Origin: JAJECS01 sp965198185
GTDB lineage: Bacteria; Chloroflexota; UBA11872
Assembly (NCBI GenBank): GCA_965198185.1
Contig: CBDAOU010000001.1
Coordinates: forward strand, 1,054,001 to 1,118,000
Direction: 5' to 3'
Length of the DNA: 64,000 nucleotides
A program made the translations under genes and the position numbers. Under the pieces are notes generated by a model. That model ran no database searches and was not told the DNA's origin. It worked only from the letters and a program-made list of their open reading frames with translations. Below are positions 8,520-16,201 of the stretch, in pieces (position 1 is the first letter of the stretch; each line of letters starts with the position of its first letter).

Positions 8520-8930
8520 CTACTGCAAGCGAGCCACGACGGGGGCGTCGCTCCAGAGCTCATCCAGCCGGTAGTAGGCCCGCGCCTCGGGTGCGAAAAC
8601 GTGAACCACCACGCCCCCAAAGTCGGCCAATAGCCATCCGTCCGTCACTTCGCCCTCGAATTTCGGATGCGACGCCGATGGCGGAACGGGCTCGCGGTCA
8701 AGCGCGTCGCGGATGGCGCGCATCTGGACGGTGCTGCCGGCGGTGCAGACGACAAAGTAGTCGGCAATGATCGTGAGCCCGCGCAGATCCAAGAGGGCAA
8801 CATCCGTGGCGCCCCTTTCCGCCAGCAACTCGACCACACGGCGCGCGCGCTCAAGTGGGATCAGCGTGCGCTGTGCTCTGGCATCATGAGGTGCCCCGAT
8901 TATATCCGACCTGCGGCGGCGTCCCGACAT
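8520..8930 (-). CDS. rsfS: Ribosomal silencing factor RsfS
   Basis: This 136-residue RsfS/Iojap protein binds L14 on the large ribosomal subunit and blocks subunit joining during slow growth. The family core is complete: ALLDLRGLTIIADYFVVCTA, then GWLLADFGGVVVHVFAPEAR and the end YYRLDELWSDA. The only standard start in frame before the domain is ATG 8930, which overlaps the end of nadD by 31 bases and lacks a clear Shine-Dalgarno sequence. A CTG nearer the domain is an alternative. The nadD-rsfS pairing is a common bacterial arrangement. Confidence 0.9.
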   Translation of the reverse strand: MSGRRRRSDIIGAPHDARAQRTLIPLERARRVVELLAERGATDVALLDLRGLTIIADYFVVCTAGSTVQMRAIRDALDREPVPPSASHPKFEGEVTDGWLLADFGGVVVHVFAPEARAYYRLDELWSDAPVVARLQ

Positions 8931-9520
8931 CCGTACAGCCCGTGGCGTCGGACATAGGCGGCCACGGCCTGCGGCACGAGCCCTTCGAGCGAACCGCCGC
9001 CCGCCATGCGCCGCCGCACGTCCGAGGCCGCGACGTCGCTGGCCACATCGTGGAGGATCTGAACTCGGGTCGCAGCCGCGGGATGCTGGCGGAGCAGATC
9101 GGCGGGCAGCGCCGCGGGGAAGCCGGGCCGGGCCACGGCGACAACCTGGCTCATGGCGAAGATGGCTGCTGTGTCGCGCCACGCCGCCATGGCCTCCAAC
9201 GCGTCCGTGCCGACGATGAGCACAAAGACCCCATCGGGATGGTCGGCGGTGAGCGCTCGCAGCGTGTCGATGGTGTAGGAGGGAGCAGGGCGGGCGACCT
9301 CGAGGTCCTGGACTTCCAGCCACGGCCGATCCCGCACGGCCAGGCGGCACATGGCGAGGCGGTGGGCCGCGGAGGCGTGCGGCGTCCCGCGGAGCGGGGA
9401 GCGGGCGGCGGGAATGAGCCAGACGCGGTCGAGCGCGCAGGCGTCCTTCACCTGCCCCGCCACGGCGAGATGCCCGCAGTGCACGGGATCGAAGGTGCCG
9501 CCGAGCAGGCCGATGCGCAT
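8900..9520 (-). CDS. nadD: Nicotinate-nucleotide adenylyltransferase NadD
   Basis: This 206-residue enzyme makes nicotinate adenine dinucleotide from NaMN and ATP in NAD synthesis. The nucleotidyltransferase signature GGTFDPVHCGHL is at residues 7-18, with FVLIVGTDALEAMAAWRD in the middle and a degenerate version of the C-terminal ATP-binding motif (VAASDVRRRM). The chosen start, ATG 9520, puts MRIGLLGG at the N-terminus as in the family. The gene lies 7 bases after the Gfo/Idh-like gene and overlaps rsfS. Confidence 0.92.
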   Translation of the reverse strand: MRIGLLGGTFDPVHCGHLAVAGQVKDACALDRVWLIPAARSPLRGTPHASAAHRLAMCRLAVRDRPWLEVQDLEVARPAPSYTIDTLRALTADHPDGVFVLIVGTDALEAMAAWRDTAAIFAMSQVVAVARPGFPAALPADLLRQHPAAATRVQILHDVASDVAASDVRRRMAGGGSLEGLVPQAVAAYVRRHGLYGCRDAAAGRI

Positions 9521-9527
9521 GCGCCGA

Positions 9528-10442
9528 CTACCGCACGACCAGCTGGCGCGGGCGGCCGCTGCCCGCCGCTGCGAGCGCCGCACGCACGAGCCCCGCGGTT
9601 CGCAGCGCGCTGGCTAGGTTGGGTGCCTCAGGCGGCGCCTGTCCCGCGCGAACCGTCTGCACCAGGTCGCGCACCGCGTCCGCCACACCGTCGGTCGGAC
9701 GCCAATCCACCGTCACCACCGGCGAACGCACCGCCGCCCGGAATGCGTCAGCGGCGCCCGCCGCCTCGATCTCCGCGTCACTGAATCCGGTGAGCGTGGC
9801 CGTGGTGAAGCCCTCCGTCAGCGTCACTTTCCGCCGGCCGTCCGTCAGCTGCACGACGGCCGAGAGCCCCTCGGAGGGGCCGTCCAAGCGACTGATGGCA
9901 AACGCCGCGCTGCCGTGAGCGCCGAACTCCAGCGTGCCCGCAAGCGTCAACGGCGAGGCGGGATCGGTTGCCGCCCCGTCCGAGGCTTCGGCGTACACGC
10001 GCTTCGGCGATCGGCCCATCAGGAGCGTCAGGATATCGAGCGTGTGCAAGACGGCGGCCGGCAAAGAGTCGCCCCCCTGAGCCGTGACGTGCGCATGAAT
10101 GAACTTTGGCGTTGTGAGCAGCCGGCGCGCGAGGCGCACGGCGAGAGAGCTGCGCCAGGGCAGTGCGACGATCGCCGGCGTCCGGAGAGCGCGCAGCGCC
10201 GCCCGCGACTCCGGCGTGGCGCCGAGCGACACGAGCACGCCGGGATCGATGAGCATGGGGACGCCGCTGGCGGCGAAGGCGGTTGAGGCCGGCGCGGCCG
10301 CGGGATCGACCAGGATGAGCGCTTCGGCGTCCGGGGCCGGAGCCAGGTCCACGCCCGCAACGGTCTCCGCGGCAACGAAATAGCGCCGCGCCGCGGCGTG
10401 CTCACCCACCACAGCGACGCGCACGGGGCGATCCATGGCCAT
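9528..10442 (-). CDS. Gfo/Idh/MocA-like oxidoreductase, degenerate Rossmann motif
   Basis: This 304-residue protein starts with a beta-alpha-beta unit (VRVAVVGEH) in which the usual GxGxxG is reduced, and includes VPMLIDPGV. A second half resembles the C-terminal domain of Gfo/Idh/MocA dehydrogenases (KFIHAHVTAQGGD, LHTLDILTLLMG, FTTATLTGFSD). The loss of the glycine motif suggests weak or altered cofactor binding. It is the first gene of the leftward operon with nadD and rsfS. The start could be the ATG at 10442 or the one at 10436. Substrate unknown. Confidence 0.6.
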   Translation of the reverse strand: MAMDRPVRVAVVGEHAAARRYFVAAETVAGVDLAPAPDAEALILVDPAAAPASTAFAASGVPMLIDPGVLVSLGATPESRAALRALRTPAIVALPWRSSLAVRLARRLLTTPKFIHAHVTAQGGDSLPAAVLHTLDILTLLMGRSPKRVYAEASDGAATDPASPLTLAGTLEFGAHGSAAFAISRLDGPSEGLSAVVQLTDGRRKVTLTEGFTTATLTGFSDAEIEAAGAADAFRAAVRSPVVTVDWRPTDGVADAVRDLVQTVRAGQAPPEAPNLASALRTAGLVRAALAAAGSGRPRQLVVR

Positions 10443-10525
10443 GATTGAATCTGCGCGCCGGCCCGCAGCGCGTCAACCGCGCGTTACGATGCGGCGGGCA
10501 GCACAGCGAGATTCGCGGAGCGCAC

Positions 10526-11331
10526 ATGGCCACCGAAGCCCTGCGGCTTGAGGGGTGGGCTCTCATCCTGGGAGCGTCCAGCGGTTTCGGCGCCGCCACG
10601 GCGCGTCACCTGGCGCGCTGCGGCATGAATGTGGTCGGCGTGCACTTGGACCGCCGCAACACGCAGCCGCTGGCCGACGCGGTGCGCGATGACATCGAGG
10701 CGGCCGGCGGGCAGGCCAGGTTTTTCAACGTCAACGCCGCGGACGCGGATGCGCGCGCGCGGGTGCTGGACGAGGTCGCGCCGAGCTGTCGGCGCATCAG
10801 CCGCCAGTGCGCGTGGTGCTGCACTCGCTGGCCTTCGGCACGCTGCGGCCGTTCATCGGCGAGGGCGGCGAGCCGGGCATATCGGCGCGGCAGCTGGAAA
10901 TGACGCTGGACGTGATGGCGAACTCGCTGGTGTATTGGACCCAGGACCTGGTGGCGCGGGACTTGCTGGGCGCCGGCTCCCGCATCCTGGCCATGACCAG
11001 CGCCGGCTCCGACCGGATTTGGCCGGGATACGGCGCGGTTGGCGCCGCCAAGGCCGTGCTCGAGGCCCACGTGCGCCGGCTGGCCGTGGAGCTCGCTCCG
11101 CGCCAGGTGACGGTCAACGCGCTGCGGGCCGGTGTGACCGACACTCCCGCGCTCCGCAAGATCCCCGGCCACGAAGAGCTGTTGGCCAACGCCGAGCGGC
11201 ACAATCCCGGCGGTCGGCTCACCCGCACCGAGGACATCGCGCAGGCGATCGCAGCCATGGCGCTGCGCGAGACGAGCTGGATTTCGGGCAACGTCATCGG
11301 CGTCGACGGGGGCGAAAACCTCACCGGCTAG
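10526..11331 (+). CDS. Short-chain reductase, enoyl-ACP reductase-like, with one frameshift
   Basis: Two overlapping frames make one SDR enzyme of about 268 residues. The first part (10526 to about 10780) has ILGASSGFGAAT and a long NADP-side loop. The second (about 10783-11331) has VVLHSLAFG, SAGSDRIWPGYGAVGAAK and ISGNVIGVDGG. A missing base at about 10780/10781 (GCGCCGAG where GCGGCCGAG is expected) breaks the frame. The catalytic pair is Tyr-x6-Lys (YGAVGAAK), the spacing of FabI/FabL-type enoyl-ACP reductases rather than the Tyr-x3-Lys of ordinary SDRs. Whether the break is real or a read error cannot be told here. Confidence 0.75.
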
Positions 11332-11475
11332 CCGCAAACCGGCGGGCGCCGCACGCTGTCCGCCAAGTGGTTATGCTATGGCCCGAAATCGATACCGGCC
11401 GGTGCACGGTCGGGCAGCGGAGCGCGACCATGTGACCATCCCGCGGGGCCGACGACGATTCCCCCGCGATCCTGT

Positions 11476-11511
11476 GGGAGCCCCCCATGAGCCGCCGCGG
11501 CTGGTGCTCCC
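11476..11511. promoter_or_regulatory. Nested hairpin in the leader of amt
   Basis: The 265-base space before amt contains GGGAGC (11476-11481) pairing with GCTCCC (11506-11511), and inside it AGCCG (11490-11494) pairing with CGGCT (11498-11502) around a 3-base loop. No U-run follows, so it is not a standard terminator. It lies 86 bases before the amt start codon. A role in nitrogen-responsive control is only a guess. Confidence 0.3.
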
Positions 11512-11596
11512 CCATCGTCGGCGCGGCAATGGCCTGTGACCCGAGCATCGGCGCTGGGTCGGAAGCGTCGTTTACTTTCACAGGAGCGTTTGCCTT

Positions 11597-13048
11597 ATGA
11601 CATTGCTCTGGTCGCGCGGCCAGCCCCGCTGGATCGCGACCTTCCGTATTCTCGCCGCCGTTGCCATGGCGCTGGCGGCGTTTCTCATTGTTCGCGGCGT
11701 CGTCCTGGCCGCTGGCGATCCCTCCGGGGACGCCACCATCGAGGCCGATCCCGCCGCGGGCGTCAACTTCGTCTGGACCCTGATGTCCGGCGCGTTGGTG
11801 TTCTTCATGCAGGCCGGATTCGCGCTGCTCGGCGCCGGTCTCATCCGCGCGAAGAACACCGTCAACTACCTGACGAAGAACATCCTGGACTTCGCCGCCG
11901 CCGGGCTGTCGTTCTGGGCGTTCGGCTTCGCCTTCATGTTCGGCGGCACGGATCTGCCCGGCATGGCCGAGGGCAATGCCTTCATCGGCTTTTCCGGGTT
12001 CTTCCTGGTCCGCGACGCGTATGACGTGTCAACGACCAGTTTCTGGTTCTTCCAGATGGTCTTCGCGGCCACCACGGCCACGATCGTGGCCGGCGCGGTG
12101 GCCGAGCGCACCAAGGTGACGGCCTATCTGGCCTACGGCTTCCTCGTCACGGCGCTGATTTACCCCATCTACGGTCACTGGATGTGGGGCGGCGGCTGGC
12201 TGGGCGGCGAGCAGCTTGAATCATGGGTCGGCGCCGCCGCGGTGGACTTCGCCGGATCGGGCGTGGTGCACACCATCGGCGGAGTCCTGGCTCTGGCCGG
12301 CGCGGCCACCGTGGGCGCCCGGATGGGCAAGTACGGGCCGAACGGCGAAGTGCGCAAGATCCCGGGCCACAACATGGTCTACGTCGTGATCGGGATGTTC
12401 GTGCTCTTCTTCGGCTGGTTCGGCTTCAACGGCGGAAGCACGGTGGCGGGCAATGACCTGCGCATCGCGGTCATCATCACCAACACCTTCCTGGCGGGAG
12501 CCACCGGCGCCGTCATGGCTGCCTACGTCGGCCTGGTTCGCACCGGCCGCATCAGCGCGGCCAACACCAGCAACGGCGCCCTTGCCGGTCTGGTGGGCAT
12601 CACGGCGCCCTGCGCGTTCGTGGCGCCGTGGGCGGCGGTGATCATCGGCGCCATCGCGGCCGTGCTGATGCTGGCGAGCCTCCACGTCGTCGAGCACCGG
12701 CTGAAGATCGACGATCCGGTCGGCGCGTCCTCGGTGCACGGCACCGCCGGCGTGTGGGGCCTGCTGGCCGTGGGCATCTTTGCCGACGGAACCTACGGCG
12801 GCGTGAGCGGGTTCGTGGCCGGCAACGGCTCGCAGTTCGTGGCCCAGCTCATCGCCGCCATCGTCGCCGTCGCGTGGGCGTTGACCACCGGGCTGCTGCT
12901 GTTCAACGTCCTCAAGCGGACGGTTGGCCTGCGCGCATCACGCGAGGAGGAGCTGAGCGGGTTGGACCTGCCGGAGCACGGCGAGTCGACGTATACGCAT
13001 GACGACGTCGAGCCGGAGCCGGAACCGGCGGCAAGCCCGACGACCTAG
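11597..13048 (+). CDS. amt: Ammonium transporter (Amt family)
   Basis: This 483-residue integral membrane ammonium channel has about eleven hydrophobic segments plus an N-terminal signal-like helix (residues 14-37). Family features are FVWTLMSGALVFFMQAGFALLGAG, the conserved histidine regions (VVHTIGG and SSVHGTAGVWG), and GWFGFNGGS. The C-terminal cytoplasmic tail after residue about 440 is acidic and rich in Glu/Pro. AGGAG lies 10 bases before the ATG. No glnB/glnK PII gene is next to it in this window. A strong hairpin follows the stop. Confidence 0.93.
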   Translation: MTLLWSRGQPRWIATFRILAAVAMALAAFLIVRGVVLAAGDPSGDATIEADPAAGVNFVWTLMSGALVFFMQAGFALLGAGLIRAKNTVNYLTKNILDFAAAGLSFWAFGFAFMFGGTDLPGMAEGNAFIGFSGFFLVRDAYDVSTTSFWFFQMVFAATTATIVAGAVAERTKVTAYLAYGFLVTALIYPIYGHWMWGGGWLGGEQLESWVGAAAVDFAGSGVVHTIGGVLALAGAATVGARMGKYGPNGEVRKIPGHNMVYVVIGMFVLFFGWFGFNGGSTVAGNDLRIAVIITNTFLAGATGAVMAAYVGLVRTGRISAANTSNGALAGLVGITAPCAFVAPWAAVIIGAIAAVLMLASLHVVEHRLKIDDPVGASSVHGTAGVWGLLAVGIFADGTYGGVSGFVAGNGSQFVAQLIAAIVAVAWALTTGLLLFNVLKRTVGLRASREEELSGLDLPEHGESTYTHDDVEPEPEPAASPTT

Positions 13049-13066
13049 TCGCGGATCGTCATTCGG

Positions 13067-13106
13067 CGCGAAGGGGGCGGGCCCTCAGGGGTCCGCCCCC
13101 TTCGCG
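13067..13106 (+). terminator. Strong hairpin after amt
   Basis: CGCGAAGGGGGCGG (13067-13080) and its exact complement (13093-13106) form a 14-bp perfect stem around a 12-base loop, 18 bases after the amt stop. There is no T-run on either side. It sits between convergent amt and the leftward oxidase gene, so it probably ends both transcripts or stabilises their 3' ends. Confidence 0.7.
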
Positions 13107-13150
13107 TACGGGCCACTCTGGATTCCGCCTCGAGAACCGACTGACGGTTG

Positions 13151-14506
13151 CTAGCCCGGCGGCCACATGGCGCCGGGATTGAGACGCTGGTCCGGATCGA
13201 AGGCTCGCTTGAGCGCGCGCATGGCGTCGAGCGTGGGCGGCGTCATGGCCTGGGCCGCAAAGCCGCGCTTGACCCGGCCGAGCCCGTGTTCGCCGGACAG
13301 CACGCCGCCGGCAGCCAGTCCCATGGCGGCGATGACCTCCAACATGGCGGCCGCCGCCTCGCGCTCCACCGCGTCGTTCGGGTCGTACAGCATGTTGGGG
13401 TGGAGCGTGCCGTCGGCCGCATGGCCAAAGATCGCGACGGGAACGCCGCGGCGCTCGGCTTCCCCGCGGATGCGCGCATAGGTGTCCGCCAGCGCGCGGC
13501 GGGGCACGCAAATGTCCTCGCCGATCTTGGCGGGTCGGATGCGGCTGAGCGAGGCCGTCAGTCCCCGGCGCGCCGCCCACCAACGCTCGGCGGTGTGGGC
13601 GCCGACGACCTCCACACCCGCGTCCTGCTGGGCCAATACATCGAGGAGCAGTCGCTCTTCCAGCCGCACCGCCTCCGGCTCGCCGTCCAGCTCGACCAGC
13701 AGAACGGCGCCCGCATCTTCCGGCAGCCCGCGGGAGCGCGCCCGCTCGATGGCCTGAATCGTCTGGGCATCGAGGAACTCAAGCTTGGCCGGCACGAGGC
13801 CGGTCTCGAGCAGCCGCGGCACCACGGTCAGCGCGTCCGTCGGCGACTCGAAGGCCGCTGCGCGCACCGCCCGCGCCGGCGGCGGCTGAATGAGCCGCAG
13901 CTCGATCTGGGTCACAATCCCGAGCGTGCCTTCCGAGCCGACAAGCGCATCGACTACCGGCCCGTCGGTCGGGCGAGCGGCCTTGATCACGTCACCGCGG
14001 GAAGTGACAGCGCGCAGGCGCGTGACGAAGTCGCGCGTGACGCCGTATTTGAAGGCGCTGGCGCCGCCGGCGTTGGTGGCCACGTTGCCGCCGAGCGTCG
14101 AGCCCGCCTCCGAGGACGGGTCCGGTGGATAGCACAGGCCGCGCGCCGCCGCGACATCGCGGAAGGCGTGGGTGACCACTCCGGGCTGGACAACCGCTAA
14201 GCGACCGCGCCCGTCAAAGTGTTCGATTTCCTGCATTCGATTGGTGTCGATGACCAAGGACTGGGGCGGAGGCACGGCGGAGGCGGCGAGACTGGTGGCG
14301 CCGCCGCGCGCCAGGCAGGGCGCGTTGGCCGCGGCCGCCGCGCGGACAAGTTGCTGAATCTCGGACTCAGTCTTGGGGAACGCCACGACAGCCGGTTGCC
14401 CGCGATAGCCCATCGTGGCGTCGTAGGCATAGGTCCACAGGGCATCGGGCTCGTCGACGACATTGGCGGCGCCAACGATGGCGCGCGTCCGCTCCGCCAG
14501 GTTCAT
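13151..14506 (-). CDS. FAD-binding oxidase, glycolate/D-lactate oxidase subunit GlcD-like
   Basis: This 451-residue flavoprotein of the FAD_binding_4/FAD-oxidase_C family oxidises alpha-hydroxy acids. It shows the PCMH-type FAD site (CLARGGATSLAASAVPP at about 85-101, then YPPDPSS, GGNVATNAGGASAFKYGVTRD and SEGTLGIVT) and the C-terminal GGVLSGEHGLGRVK with PGAMWPPG at the end. The start ATG 14506 has GGAG 9 bases upstream. No GlcE or GlcF partner is adjacent, which favours a single-subunit D-lactate/2-hydroxyacid dehydrogenase role. Confidence 0.88.
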   Translation of the reverse strand: MNLAERTRAIVGAANVVDEPDALWTYAYDATMGYRGQPAVVAFPKTESEIQQLVRAAAAANAPCLARGGATSLAASAVPPPQSLVIDTNRMQEIEHFDGRGRLAVVQPGVVTHAFRDVAAARGLCYPPDPSSEAGSTLGGNVATNAGGASAFKYGVTRDFVTRLRAVTSRGDVIKAARPTDGPVVDALVGSEGTLGIVTQIELRLIQPPPARAVRAAAFESPTDALTVVPRLLETGLVPAKLEFLDAQTIQAIERARSRGLPEDAGAVLLVELDGEPEAVRLEERLLLDVLAQQDAGVEVVGAHTAERWWAARRGLTASLSRIRPAKIGEDICVPRRALADTYARIRGEAERRGVPVAIFGHAADGTLHPNMLYDPNDAVEREAAAAMLEVIAAMGLAAGGVLSGEHGLGRVKRGFAAQAMTPPTLDAMRALKRAFDPDQRLNPGAMWPPG

Positions 14507-14645
14507 CGGTCCGCGTCTCCGCAAAGAACGTACTGGCCGCGAGCCTTCATTCCGGCCGCCATTGGGCGCGGTCGACGTATATGTTCGTGTTTTGTACGGT
14601 ATCGACGTGTACACCCACGGCACTAGCCGCCAGCGGATCAGCCAG

Positions 14646-15107
14646 ATGGCCGCGAGGCTTCGGTTCATGCCCGGCGGATCGGGCTGGGCACCGATCGTCG
14701 ATGTCGCGGGTTACGCCGCTGCGCGGCGACTCGTGCGGCTGCTGAAGCTGCCGCTGCCCGCCGGTCTGGAGGCCGTGCTGGTGCCGCGACGCACTGGGTT
14801 GCCCCTGTTGATTCTGGGGGCCCAGGCACCCGCCGCCCGACAGAACCTCAGCGCGGCGCACGAGCTTGGGCACTTGACGCTGCACCAGCGGCCAATGGGC
14901 GGCTCCACCCCACGGTCTCCACGCCGACGGACGGAGTGGGAGGCCGATCAGTTTGCGATCGAACTGCTGTTGCCAAGCGTCGTCGTGCAACGCTACGCGC
15001 TGCACGCACGCGGGCGTATTGACGACTTGGCAGCGCGGCTCGTGGTGCCTTCGGTCGTCCTGCGGCGGCGTCTCCGCGAAGTGGGTCGGGCTAGGACGCC
15101 TTCTTGA
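14646..15107 (+). CDS. ImmA/IrrE family metallopeptidase
   Basis: This zinc peptidase-like protein of about 153 residues has the catalytic motif AAHELGHLTLH (HExxH) followed by the downstream helix EWEADQFAIELLLP, whose Glu completes the site in ImmA/IrrE proteins. Such enzymes cleave XRE-type repressors in mobile elements or the stress response. No repressor gene is next to it. The start is uncertain: ATG 14646 or GTG 14607. The space upstream is shared with the divergent oxidase gene. The 3' end overlaps the convergent small gene by 17 bases. Confidence 0.82.
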   Translation: MAARLRFMPGGSGWAPIVDVAGYAAARRLVRLLKLPLPAGLEAVLVPRRTGLPLLILGAQAPAARQNLSAAHELGHLTLHQRPMGGSTPRSPRRRTEWEADQFAIELLLPSVVVQRYALHARGRIDDLAARLVVPSVVLRRRLREVGRARTPS

Positions 15108-15294
15108 GCAACGGCAGGCCGGTGCGCGGATTTTCCGAGACCTGGTAGCCCGCTGGCAGCTCGTCTATCACGCCGTCCTTCTCCGTCTGCGCGAAGAAAT
15201 AGATCGTCTGCTGCCGCCCACCCCGCAGGGTCACCTCTCGCGAGTGCAAGTAGTACGTTTTGCCCGATTTCTCGCTGATTACGCTATACGCCAC
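15091..15294 (-). CDS. Small conserved-looking protein, unknown function
   Basis: This 67-residue protein starts with GTG 15294 behind AGGGGGG with a 7-base spacer, one of the clearest ribosome sites here. It reads TYYLHSREVTLRGGRQQ, then IYFFAQ and GYQVSENPRTGLPLLKK, a charged beta-rich domain with no membrane segment. I recall similar short proteins in Chloroflexota and Deinococcus-like genomes but know no function. It converges on the peptidase gene. Confidence 0.75.
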   Translation of the reverse strand: MAYSVISEKSGKTYYLHSREVTLRGGRQQTIYFFAQTEKDGVIDELPAGYQVSENPRTGLPLLKKAS

Positions 15295-15385
15295 AGGCGT
15301 TCCCCCCTAGTTCGTTGCCGGCTTCACGGATTCTACGGATTGGCTCGGAGCATACTCTGTAACGCTCCTCGCAGAAAGTCTGCAA

Positions 15386-16201
15386 GTGCCGCCAGCGAAG
15401 GGTCCCCGCGCTTCCCCCGGGCCGGATGACCAATCTGGCCACAAGGCGGCGCACATATCCGCCGAGCTCCGGCGGCGCGGCCACGACATTGATGTCCGGT
15501 GCTACGAGATGGTCGGCTCCACGCAGGATGTCGCGCGTGAGGCGGTAGCCAAGGGGACGGACCTGCCGGCGCTCGTCGTCGCTCAACGGCAGTCGAGCGG
15601 CCGGGGTCGCCGGGGCCGCCGCTGGGTCCACGCGCCCGGCGGATTGGCGTTCACGGTCGCGGTGCAATTTCCGCCCGACGCCCCAGGCGCCTGGCCGACC
15701 ATGGCCGCGGCCCTTGGCGCGGCCCGCGCGATCGAAACCCACACGGGGGTCGCGCTCGGCATCAAGTGGCCAAACGACCTCGTGCATGGCGGCCGAAAGG
15801 TCGGTGGCGTGCTGGCTGAAGCCCACGGGCCTTGGTCGCTCGTCGGCGTGGGGCTCAACGTCAATGCCGCTCCCGGAGTGGCGGACGGCACCCCGACGGT
15901 GTCCCTCGCAGAGATCGGAGGCGGCGCGCTCGACCTCACGGCGCTGCTGATTGAGCTTGTGGCGGCGATGCTGGGAGCCTTGCTGGCCGACGAGGCGACG
16001 CGGCGTGCGCTGCGGCAGTCGTGGAACGACCTGTCAGTCGTCCTGGGCGAGCGAGTGTTCATCAGCGGCCCGGACGGACACGTCTACGGTCGCGTCGAGT
16101 CCCTCCCGGCCGATGGCAGTCTGCATCTGGTGCTTGGCGATGGGAGCCGTCGCGTGATCCGGACCGGCGATGTCTCGTTGCGCCTGGATCGGAACGGATG
16201 A
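15386..16201 (+). CDS. birA: Biotin--[acetyl-CoA-carboxylase] ligase
   Basis: This 271-residue biotin protein ligase attaches biotin to carrier proteins. Motifs are GSTQDVAREA (44-53), the biotinyl-AMP loop SSGRGRRGRRW (70-80), KWPNDL (127-132) and GVGLNVN (154-160), and a C-terminal SH3-like domain. The N-terminal winged-helix repressor domain of bifunctional BirA is absent, so it should not regulate biotin genes. The stop overlaps the start of the following membrane protein (ATGA), suggesting coupled translation. Confidence 0.92.
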   Translation: MPPAKGPRASPGPDDQSGHKAAHISAELRRRGHDIDVRCYEMVGSTQDVAREAVAKGTDLPALVVAQRQSSGRGRRGRRWVHAPGGLAFTVAVQFPPDAPGAWPTMAAALGAARAIETHTGVALGIKWPNDLVHGGRKVGGVLAEAHGPWSLVGVGLNVNAAPGVADGTPTVSLAEIGGGALDLTALLIELVAAMLGALLADEATRRALRQSWNDLSVVLGERVFISGPDGHVYGRVESLPADGSLHLVLGDGSRRVIRTGDVSLRLDRNG

